In this document: positions 14,596 through 20,230 of the stretch, piece after piece
Layout: each line of letters opens with the position of its first letter
Numbering within the stretch: the stretch's first letter is position 1
DNA from: Thermoleophilia bacterium
GTDB lineage: Bacteria; Actinomycetota; Thermoleophilia; Gaiellales; Gaiellaceae
Assembly (NCBI GenBank): GCA_013362295.1
Contig: JABFWJ010000014.1
Span: 1 to 20,230, forward strand
Direction: 5' to 3'
DNA length: 20,230 bases
The notes under the pieces: model-generated
Databases searched by the model: none
The model's input: only the letters and a program-made list of their open reading frames with translations
What the model was told of the DNA's origin: nothing
Position numbers and translations under genes: made by a program

Positions 14596-17091
14596 ATGAT
14601 CCTCAAGCAGTACTACCTCGGTTGCCTCGCGCATGCGTCGTATCTCGTCGCCGACGAGGCGAGCGGCGAAGCAGCCGTGGTCGACCCGCAGCGCGACGTC
14701 GACGAGTACGTCGCGGATGCGCGCCGGCTCGGCTGCCGGATCGGCCACGTCTTCCTCACGCACTTCCACGCCGACTTCGTCGCCGGTCACCTCGAGCTGC
14801 GCGACCGCGAAGGGGCGACGATCTATCTCGGCGCGCGGGCGAAGGCCGAGTACGACTTCGTGCCGCTCGGCGACCGGGAATCGCTCGAGCTGGGGCAGCT
14901 CCGGCTCGAGGTGCTCGAGACACCCGGGCACTCGCCGGAGTCGATCTCGATCCTCGTCTACGACCTGGCACGGGACGCCCGGAACCCGCACGCGGTGCTG
15001 AGCGGCGACACGCTGTTCATCGGCGACGTCGGCCGGCCGGACCTGCGGGCGTCGCTGGGCTGGAGCGCCGAGGAGCTCGGGAGCAGCCTGTTCGACTCGT
15101 TGCACGAGAAGCTGCTGACGCTCGACGACAACGTGCTCGTCTACCCCGCGCACGGCGCCGGCTCGCTCTGCGGCAAGAACCTGAGCACCGACACCGTCTC
15201 GACGATCGGGGTGCAGCGGCAGTACAACTACGCGCTGCAGCCGATGAGCCGCGAGGAGTTCGTCCGTGTGGTCACGGCCGAACAGCCGGATACGCCGGCG
15301 TACTTCAGCTACGACGCCGTGCTGAACGCGAAGGAACGGCCGACGCTCGAGCAGGCGCTCGCGGAGGAGCTGACGCCGCTGACGCTGGAGCGCGTGCTCA
15401 CCCTCGCGGCCGGCGGCGCGCAGCTCCTCGACGTGCGCGATCCCGCCGACTTCGCGGGCGCCCACCTGACGGGCAGCGTCAACGTCGGCCTGGGCGGGAG
15501 CTACGCGACCTGGGCGGGAACGATCCTCGACGAGTCGCGGCCGATCGTGCTCGTCGCCGAGCCCGGACGCGAGCAGGAAGCCGCGATCAGGCTCGGCCGC
15601 ATCGGGTTCGACAACGTGGCGGGCTACCTCGAGGGCGGCATGCAGGAGCTCGAGCCGCGCCCCGATCTCGTCGGCCGCATCGAGCGCATCACGGCGGCCA
15701 CGCTGGCCGAGCGCCTCGAGGGCTCCCACCCGCCGCTCGTGATCGACGTGCGGACCGAGCAGGAGTGGCGCGAGCAGCGCATCGACGCGAGCCGTAACGT
15801 CCCGCTGATCCGCCTGGCGGAGACGCTCGACGAGCTCCCGCTCGACCGGGAGCTCGTCGTGCACTGCGGGAGCGGCTATCGCTCCGCGATCGCGGCAAGT
15901 CTGATCAGTCGGCATGGCCGTCGGTCGGTGATCGACCTCGTCGGCGGCATCGACGCCTGGGCGGCGTCGACCTCGACGCGCCCGCCCGCGCGGCCGCGGC
16001 AGGCGGCGGACGCGGGGAAACGGCGCGAGCTCGTCACGTGGAGCGAGGAGCCGCTGAACATGGAGACGCCGCTCGACGTGCTCTGCGCAGCGCCGGTCAC
16101 GCCCACCGACGCGTTCTACGTCCGCAACCACGGGCCGGTGCCCGAGGTCGACCCCGCGTCGTATCGGCTCACGGTTTCGGGGCTGGTCCGGGAACCGTTG
16201 AGCCTCTCACTCGAAGATTTGCGAGGGCGGTTCGAACGCGTGAGCGTCGCGGCCACGCTGATGTGCGCGGGCAACCGTCGAAGCGAGCTCGCGGCGATCG
16301 CGCCGATTCCCGGCCAGGCGCCTTGGAGCGCCGGCGCGATCGGGAACGCCGTCTGGAGCGGCATCCGCCTGCGCGACGTCCTGGAGGCGGCGGGCGCCGA
16401 CACCGACGCCGGCCACGTCGCGTTCGCCGGGCTCGACCAGGCGGAGGAGGAGGGTGAGCTGACCGAGTTCGGCGGCTCGATCCCGTTCGCGAAAGCGCTG
16501 AGCGCGGATGTCGTGCTCGCCGACGAGATGAACGGCGTGCCGCTGCTGCCGGCGCACGGCCGTCCGCTGCGCGTCGTGGTGCCCGGCTACATCGGCGCAC
16601 GCAGCGTCAAGTGGCTCTCCGGCGTCTCCGTCCAGCACGAGCCGTCGACGAACTACTTCCAGGCCCGCACCTACCGGCTCTTTCCCGCCGACGTCCGAAC
16701 CGAGACGGCGAGTCACGACCACGGCATCGCGCTCGGGGAGCTTCCGGTGAATGCCGCGATCTGCAGTCCGCTCGACGGGGAGGCCGTGCGCGGGAAGCTG
16801 CGCGTGCGCGGCTATGCGGTCACGGGCGGCACACGCCGGATCGAGCGCGTCGAGCTCTCGATCGACGGTGGAAGGACGTTCACCTCCGCCCGGCTCCTCG
16901 GCGACGGCGAGGCCGGGAGCTGGCGGCTCTGGGAGTCCGACCTCGAGGTCGAGCCCGGTCCGGGCGAGGTGCTGGTCCGCGCCTGGGACTCGGCGGCGTC
17001 GACGCAGCCGGAGGACCCCGCGAAGATCTGGAACCTGAAGGGCTACGTGAACAACGCCTGGCACCGGGTCCGCTTCACGGCCTCACCCTGA
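14596..17091 (+). CDS. Persulfide dioxygenase-pseudorhodanese-rhodanese-sulfite oxidase fusion
   Basis: An 831-residue multidomain enzyme. Residues 1-235 are an ETHE1/CstB-type persulfide dioxygenase with iron ligands H56 and H58 in THFHADFVAGH, H112 in TPGHSPES, D138 in SGDTLFIGD and H186 in YPAHGAGSLCG. Residues about 258-355 are a rhodanese fold whose active-site loop (LVAEPGREQEA) has no cysteine. Residues about 365-458 are a second rhodanese with CGSGYRS (C424). After a Pro/Arg-rich linker (459-480), residues 481-690 are a sulfite-oxidase molybdopterin domain, with R510 in YVRNHGPVP, the Mo-ligand C557 in MCAGNRRSE, and K672 in GARSVKWL. Residues 705-831 match the sulfite-oxidase dimerisation domain. 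The first three domains equal Staphylococcus CstB; the sulfite oxidase is the addition. Expected chemistry is persulfide plus O2 to sulfite, thiosulfate exchange, and sulfite to sulfate. No signal or Tat peptide and no heme domain is present, so it should be cytosolic with an unknown electron acceptor. The Shine-Dalgarno CGGAG ends four bases before the ATG. Confidence 0.93.
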   Translation: MILKQYYLGCLAHASYLVADEASGEAAVVDPQRDVDEYVADARRLGCRIGHVFLTHFHADFVAGHLELRDREGATIYLGARAKAEYDFVPLGDRESLELGQLRLEVLETPGHSPESISILVYDLARDARNPHAVLSGDTLFIGDVGRPDLRASLGWSAEELGSSLFDSLHEKLLTLDDNVLVYPAHGAGSLCGKNLSTDTVSTIGVQRQYNYALQPMSREEFVRVVTAEQPDTPAYFSYDAVLNAKERPTLEQALAEELTPLTLERVLTLAAGGAQLLDVRDPADFAGAHLTGSVNVGLGGSYATWAGTILDESRPIVLVAEPGREQEAAIRLGRIGFDNVAGYLEGGMQELEPRPDLVGRIERITAATLAERLEGSHPPLVIDVRTEQEWREQRIDASRNVPLIRLAETLDELPLDRELVVHCGSGYRSAIAASLISRHGRRSVIDLVGGIDAWAASTSTRPPARPRQAADAGKRRELVTWSEEPLNMETPLDVLCAAPVTPTDAFYVRNHGPVPEVDPASYRLTVSGLVREPLSLSLEDLRGRFERVSVAATLMCAGNRRSELAAIAPIPGQAPWSAGAIGNAVWSGIRLRDVLEAAGADTDAGHVAFAGLDQAEEEGELTEFGGSIPFAKALSADVVLADEMNGVPLLPAHGRPLRVVVPGYIGARSVKWLSGVSVQHEPSTNYFQARTYRLFPADVRTETASHDHGIALGELPVNAAICSPLDGEAVRGKLRVRGYAVTGGTRRIERVELSIDGGRTFTSARLLGDGEAGSWRLWESDLEVEPGPGEVLVRAWDSAASTQPEDPAKIWNLKGYVNNAWHRVRFTASP
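16045..16062 (+). promoter_or_regulatory. Possible internal translation start for free sulfite oxidase
   Basis: GAGGAG (16045-16050) stands nine bases before an in-frame ATG at 16060 (Met489 of the fusion), just at the beginning of the sulfite-oxidase domain. Initiation here would yield a separate 343-residue sulfite oxidase. GAGGAG also simply encodes Glu-Glu, so this may be chance. Confidence 0.25.
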
Positions 17092-17156
17092 ACCGCACCC
17101 GAAACGAGTTCCAGGCTTGACCCTCGTCGAAAAGGGGAAACCCATGAGGGAGCGGC

Positions 17157-17840
17157 ATGACGCAGCTGCTGTTGATCGAGGACGATCCCAGGATTCGCGA
17201 GGTGGTCGGGGCGGGGCTGGGCACCCGCGGCTTCTCGGTGACGTCGGCGCCTGACGGCACCGCGGGGATCGAGCTCCTCCGGTCGCGACCGTTCGACCTC
17301 GTGCTGCTCGACCTGATGCTTCCGGACGTCGACGGCCTCGCGCTGCTGGGTGCGATCAGGGAGGCACGGCCGCGGCTGCCCGTGATCGCGCTGACCGCCC
17401 GCGCCGATCCCGCATCGAAGCTCGCCGGATTCGCAGGCGGCGCCGACGACTACGTCACGAAGCCGTTCTCGCTCGCCGAGCTGGCGGCGAGGATCAAGGC
17501 CCGGCTGCGCTGGCGCGAGGAAGGCGGGACGCTGATCGAAGCCGGCGCGCTGACGCTCGACCTCGCGACCAACCGTGCCTCGATCGGCGCCCGCTCGGTC
17601 CTGCTCTCGGGGCGAGAAGCATGTCTCCTCGCGGCGTTCGCGCGCCGCGGCGGGGAGGTGCTCTCTCGCGAAGAGCTGCTGCGGCTGGTCTGGCAGATCG
17701 AGTTCGACCCGGGCTCGAACGTCGTCGACGTGTACGTGCGGGCGCTTCGACGCAAGCTCGGGGCGGGCGTGATCGAGACGGTGCGCGGGCGCGGCTACCG
17801 CCTACGGGCCGGCGCGCTGAAGGAAGCCGCAGCCGGATGA
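17157..17840 (+). CDS. Two-component response regulator, OmpR/PhoB family
   Basis: A 227-residue transcription factor. The receiver domain (1-120) has the acidic pair E8-D9/D10, phospho-acceptor D52 in LLDLMLP, T80 and K102 in VTKPF. The C-terminal winged helix (about 128-218) has SGREACLLAAFARRGGEVLSR and the recognition-helix region ending in NVVDVYVRALRRKL and ETVRGRGYRL. The Shine-Dalgarno GAGGGAG lies four bases before the ATG. It is 65 bases after the sulfur fusion, and its stop overlaps the start of a small membrane-protein gene (ATGA). Partner is the kinase downstream. Targets are not known from sequence; the sulfur gene and the secreted Met/His-rich protein are the nearest candidates. 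Confidence 0.93.
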   Translation: MTQLLLIEDDPRIREVVGAGLGTRGFSVTSAPDGTAGIELLRSRPFDLVLLDLMLPDVDGLALLGAIREARPRLPVIALTARADPASKLAGFAGGADDYVTKPFSLAELAARIKARLRWREEGGTLIEAGALTLDLATNRASIGARSVLLSGREACLLAAFARRGGEVLSREELLRLVWQIEFDPGSNVVDVYVRALRRKLGAGVIETVRGRGYRLRAGALKEAAAG

Positions 17841-18046
17841 GGCTCGCGCTCCTCGCCTTCGTCGCCGCCGCGATCTTCGTCGTGCTGGCGATCGCCGGTG
17901 TGGTCCGGGTCACTCCGCGGTCATCCTCGCCGCCCGCGATCGTCCTGCCCACCGTGCGTCCACCGCGGATGCCGGCGCACCGCGAGCCCCTGCGGCGTCA
18001 GTCGGTGCGGCTGAGTGTGGAGAGTGCGCGATGGCAACCGCGGTAA
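17837..18046 (+). CDS. Small membrane protein lodged between regulator and kinase genes
   Basis: A 69-residue protein with one hydrophobic segment (residues about 2-24, MRLALLAFVAAAIF onward) followed by a Pro/Arg-rich tail. The ATG overlaps the regulator stop (ATGA), and its last 16 bases overlap the kinase start, which argues for a true translated gene in a coupled trio. No conserved motif is recognised. It could be an exported or membrane-anchored accessory of the kinase, or only a coupling ORF; the former is inference. Confidence 0.6.
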   Translation: MRLALLAFVAAAIFVVLAIAGVVRVTPRSSSPPAIVLPTVRPPRMPAHREPLRRQSVRLSVESARWQPR

Positions 18047-19437
18047 GCCGGCTTCCGACGATGCGGCTCGCCCGGGCTCCTTCACTCTCACTGCGCCTTG
18101 CCGGGGTCTTCGGCCTCCTCGCAGCCGCGAGCGTCCTGTTCGTCGCCGGGGTGGCCGTCGTGATCGCGCGCTCGCATCTCGACCGGACGCTCGATCGGCA
18201 GCTGATCAGCTCGGCCGCATCGTTCCAGGCCGGCCCGGCCACCCGCGTCCGGCAGCCTGCGCAACTCGCCGTCGAGACGCGCCACTGGCTCGCCGAGCAT
18301 CCGCTACCCGAGGGCCAGATGGCCGCGATCGGCCTTCCCGACGGCAGGTTGCTCACCAGTGCGGCCGGTGGCGATCTGTACGAGGTCGGGGAGCCGCGCG
18401 CGCTCCTGAGCGCGACGCACGTCCGCTGGTGGAACCTCCAGGGATCCGAAGGCGGTGTGCGCGGGCTGACCGTGCCCATTCTCGCTCACGGTGGGCGGCT
18501 CGGCACCCTTATCCTCCTCGCCTACGAGCGACCGCAGCAACGCACGTTGCATGCGTTGGTCTCGGGCATCGCTATCGCGAGCGCGGTCGGAATCCTGCTC
18601 TCGCTGCTGCTCGGGTTCGCGGTCGTCCGGCGCAGCCTGCGTCCGCTACGCACGATGGCCGCCGAGGTGGGGGCGATCGAGGCGGCCGGAGATCTCTCAC
18701 GCCGACTGTCGCTCCACGGCCCACCCGACGAGGTCGGTCGTCTCGCAGACTCGTTCGACTCGATGCTCGAACGACTCGAGGAGGCGTTTCACAAGCAGCG
18801 CCGCTTCCTCGCCGAGGCCTCGCACGAGCTGCGCACGCCGCTCACCGTCGTGCGCGGACAGCTCGAGGTGCTCGCGGACGAGCTCGACGGGCGGCGGTTG
18901 ACACAGGTCGGCGACGAGCTCGAACGAATGAGCCGGATCGTCGACGATCTACTGCTGCTCGCGCACCTCGACGAAGGCATGGTGCTGCGGCGCGAGCCCG
19001 TCGAGCTCGAGCTCGTGCTCCGCGAGGCGCTGCTCCGCGGGATGCTCCTCGCCCCGCGCGACATCCGGGTCGACGCCGAGCCGGTGGTGTACGCGCGCGC
19101 CGACGCGGAACGGCTGCTGCAGGTCACGAGCAATCTCGTCACGAACGCGATCAAGCACACGCCCGAGGACGGGCACATCACGCTTCGCTCGGAGCGGGTC
19201 GACGGCGCTGCTCTGATCCACGTCGACGACGACGGCTGCGGCATTCCGCCCGACGAGCTTCCGCATGTGTTCGAGCGTTTCTACCGGGGCACACGTGAGC
19301 GCGCGACCCTGCCGGACGGCTCGGGGCTCGGGCTGGCGATCGCCCATTCCCTCGTCGCCGCCATGGACGGCACGCTCGAGGTGCGCTCGAAGCCTGCCTT
19401 GGCGACCACCTTCACCGTCCGGCTTCCCGCGGCATGA
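18031..19437 (+). CDS. Sensor histidine kinase
   Basis: A 468-residue membrane kinase. Transmembrane helix one lies at about 21-45 and helix two at about 175-198. They enclose an extracytoplasmic sensor of some 125 residues with WW at 133-134 and no cysteines. A HAMP linker follows (about 199-252), then HisKA with H265 in ASHELRTPL. The ATPase domain has the N-box N372 in TNAIKHTPE, G1 box DDDGCGIP (about 399-406) and G2 box GSGLGLAI. All catalytic motifs look intact. GGAGAG (18019-18024) is six bases before the ATG. It should phosphorylate the OmpR-type regulator encoded upstream. The signal is unknown; the general layout resembles CusS/PhoR-like kinases. Confidence 0.92.
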   Translation: MATAVSRLPTMRLARAPSLSLRLAGVFGLLAAASVLFVAGVAVVIARSHLDRTLDRQLISSAASFQAGPATRVRQPAQLAVETRHWLAEHPLPEGQMAAIGLPDGRLLTSAAGGDLYEVGEPRALLSATHVRWWNLQGSEGGVRGLTVPILAHGGRLGTLILLAYERPQQRTLHALVSGIAIASAVGILLSLLLGFAVVRRSLRPLRTMAAEVGAIEAAGDLSRRLSLHGPPDEVGRLADSFDSMLERLEEAFHKQRRFLAEASHELRTPLTVVRGQLEVLADELDGRRLTQVGDELERMSRIVDDLLLLAHLDEGMVLRREPVELELVLREALLRGMLLAPRDIRVDAEPVVYARADAERLLQVTSNLVTNAIKHTPEDGHITLRSERVDGAALIHVDDDGCGIPPDELPHVFERFYRGTRERATLPDGSGLGLAIAHSLVAAMDGTLEVRSKPALATTFTVRLPAA

Positions 19438-19499
19438 GAGTTTCTTCATCTCGGGCCTGACGCGGTTTTCACGCGCGCCGCCGGGGATAGCCGGGAAGC

Positions 19500-20018
19500 A
19501 TGAGACGAAACACCGTATTTCCGATTGCCACCGTGATCGCCGCAGCGCTGGCGACCGCTGTCGTGGCAGCTGCGGCCGGGGGAGGTCATCCGGGCATGGG
19601 TCCGAGCATGGGCCCGATGAGCAAGATCACCAGGCCCGCGATGCACGGGTTCTACGACGGTCACAAGGACACGTTCCTGAACACCGACGTCTCGGACAAG
19701 ACCCAGGCGACGCAGGAGCACATCAACTTCTCGTCGGAGCTCGGCAAGGTGCCGATGGCCGATACCGACGACATCTACTTCTTCGAGGGCAAGACGGCGG
19801 CCGGGCAGCTGCCGGTGTTCGGCTCCGAGCCCGGCGAGCCCGACTACACGCCGCTCTGGCACGAGGAGATCGTCATGTGGAAAGCCGGCGTGACGCCGAC
19901 GCTGCTCAAGTCCGACACGGACGTCGAGGCCGCGGTCAAGCAGGGCAACCTGACCAAGACCGAGCCGCACATCATCCTCAACTGTCCGATCGTGAAGGTC
20001 GGGAAGTCCGCGAAGTAG
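19500..20018 (+). CDS. Secreted Met/His-rich N-terminus protein, function unknown
   Basis: A 172-residue protein with a signal peptide (MRRNTVFPIATVIAAALATAV, cleavage near residue 26). The mature N-terminus is rich in methionine, histidine and glycine (HPGMGPSMGPM at 30-40, then MHG at 48-50), resembling metal-binding Met motifs. The rest is a conserved-looking domain with MHGFYDGHKD, VFGSEPGEPDY, LWHEEIVMWK and ILNCPIVKV; it resembles an uncharacterised domain seen in actinobacteria and archaea (possibly the Pfam DUF7482 group, from memory). A single cysteine occurs (C162). It is 62 bases downstream of the kinase gene and is a candidate target or partner of that system. Copper handling is a hypothesis only. 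Confidence 0.75.
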   Translation: MRRNTVFPIATVIAAALATAVVAAAAGGGHPGMGPSMGPMSKITRPAMHGFYDGHKDTFLNTDVSDKTQATQEHINFSSELGKVPMADTDDIYFFEGKTAAGQLPVFGSEPGEPDYTPLWHEEIVMWKAGVTPTLLKSDTDVEAAVKQGNLTKTEPHIILNCPIVKVGKSAK

Positions 20019-20022
20019 GACG

Positions 20023-20230
20023 ATGTCGACAGGGGTCGAGACACGGGTCCCGGTTCAGGCCGAGTCGACCGACGGGTGGGCTCTCGAATGGCAACAGGCC
20101 GACGCGATCGAGCGCGCCGAAGCTGCGCGCGCTCCGCGCCCGCCGGTGCGCTGGGTCGCTGCCGGGTTTGCACTCGGCGTCGTCGCATCCGCCGGTGCGG
20201 TGCTGCCCGCCATCTACCCCCTCTCGCCCG
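20023..20230 (+). CDS. Membrane-anchored protein, N-terminal fragment (runs off window)
   Basis: An open frame from ATG 20023, five bases after the previous stop, continues to the window end without a stop (69 codons). A hydrophilic, acidic N-terminus of about 43 residues (with WALEWQQADAIERAE) precedes a basic Arg-Pro stretch and a hydrophobic helix (WVAAGFALGVVASAGAVLPA). This predicts a cytosolic N-tail and one membrane segment, with the rest of the protein outside the window. AGGA is only two bases from the ATG, so the ribosome site is weak. No family is recognised. Confidence 0.6.
   Translation, partial: MSTGVETRVPVQAESTDGWALEWQQADAIERAEAARAPRPPVRWVAAGFALGVVASAGAVLPAIYPLSP

Noticed and set aside
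14283..15797. Plus-strand 504-codon frame overlapping the sulfur fusion
   Set aside because: A frame-shifted shadow with almost only Arg, Ala, Gly and Pro; the fusion frame carries all the motifs.
17092..17156. Search for a terminator or promoter between the sulfur fusion and the regulator gene
   Set aside because: Only a 4-bp CCCT/AGGG stem without a U-run and a TTGACC without a matching -10 were found; neither is convincing.
19438..19499. Two TTCA elements (19445 and 19468) as possible regulator binding repeats, and a CGCG hairpin
   Set aside because: Four-base repeats 23 bases apart and a 4-bp stem are too short to distinguish from chance without conservation.

Overview
The window is about 20 kb of very GC-rich, gene-dense DNA. 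Codon third positions are dominated by G/C, GTG and TTG starts are frequent, and neighbouring genes overlap by 4 to 20 bases. Together with fusion proteins typical of high-GC Gram-positives (NhaA-thioredoxin), this suggests an actinobacterial chromosome, probably class Thermoleophilia (Gaiellales or Solirubrobacterales-like). The taxonomic call is inference from style and protein flavour only. I see no tRNA, rRNA, transposase, integrase, CRISPR array or long repeat, and no stretch over 300 bases lacks a gene.

Layout. (1) Positions 1-635, minus strand: a ketopantoate-reductase-family gene cut by the window edge, divergent from (2) a complete family-5 peptide/oligosaccharide ABC importer at 692-6099 (binding protein, two permeases, two ATPases). 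The shared intergenic stretch carries an 8-bp palindrome resembling a FadR/GntR operator. (3) The importer runs by a 4-base overlap into a zinc M14-type deacylase/desuccinylase (6096-7010). That gene overlaps by 4 bases a secreted protein resembling six-hairpin glycosidases (7007-9160), followed by an exported alpha/beta hydrolase (9194-10162). This looks like an import-and-degrade cluster for an unknown substrate. (4) A DHA2-type MFS exporter (10191-11639) and an NhaA Na+/H+ antiporter fused to a DsbA-like thioredoxin domain (11643-13532). The antiporter appears to start with CTG behind a perfect Shine-Dalgarno. (5) A TfoX N-terminal-domain protein and a secreted protein with two duplicated CxxC units. 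(6) The most striking gene, 14596-17091: one 831-residue polypeptide joining a persulfide dioxygenase (ETHE1/CstB-type metallo-beta-lactamase fold), an inactive rhodanese, an active rhodanese and a full molybdenum sulfite oxidase. It would in principle take persulfide sulfur to sulfate within one chain. (7) A two-component system (OmpR-type regulator, histidine kinase) with a small membrane protein encoded between and overlapping both genes, then a secreted Met/His-rich protein and the start of a membrane-anchored protein that runs off the right edge.

How it fits together. Genes 692-13532 lie on one strand with gaps of 33 bases or less, so they may form one long transcription unit or a few coupled ones. 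The sulfur fusion has a possible promoter of its own just upstream. Its product lacks an export signal, so the predicted sulfite oxidation would be cytosolic with an unidentified electron acceptor. Whether the downstream two-component system controls the fusion gene or the secreted Met/His-rich protein cannot be decided from sequence.
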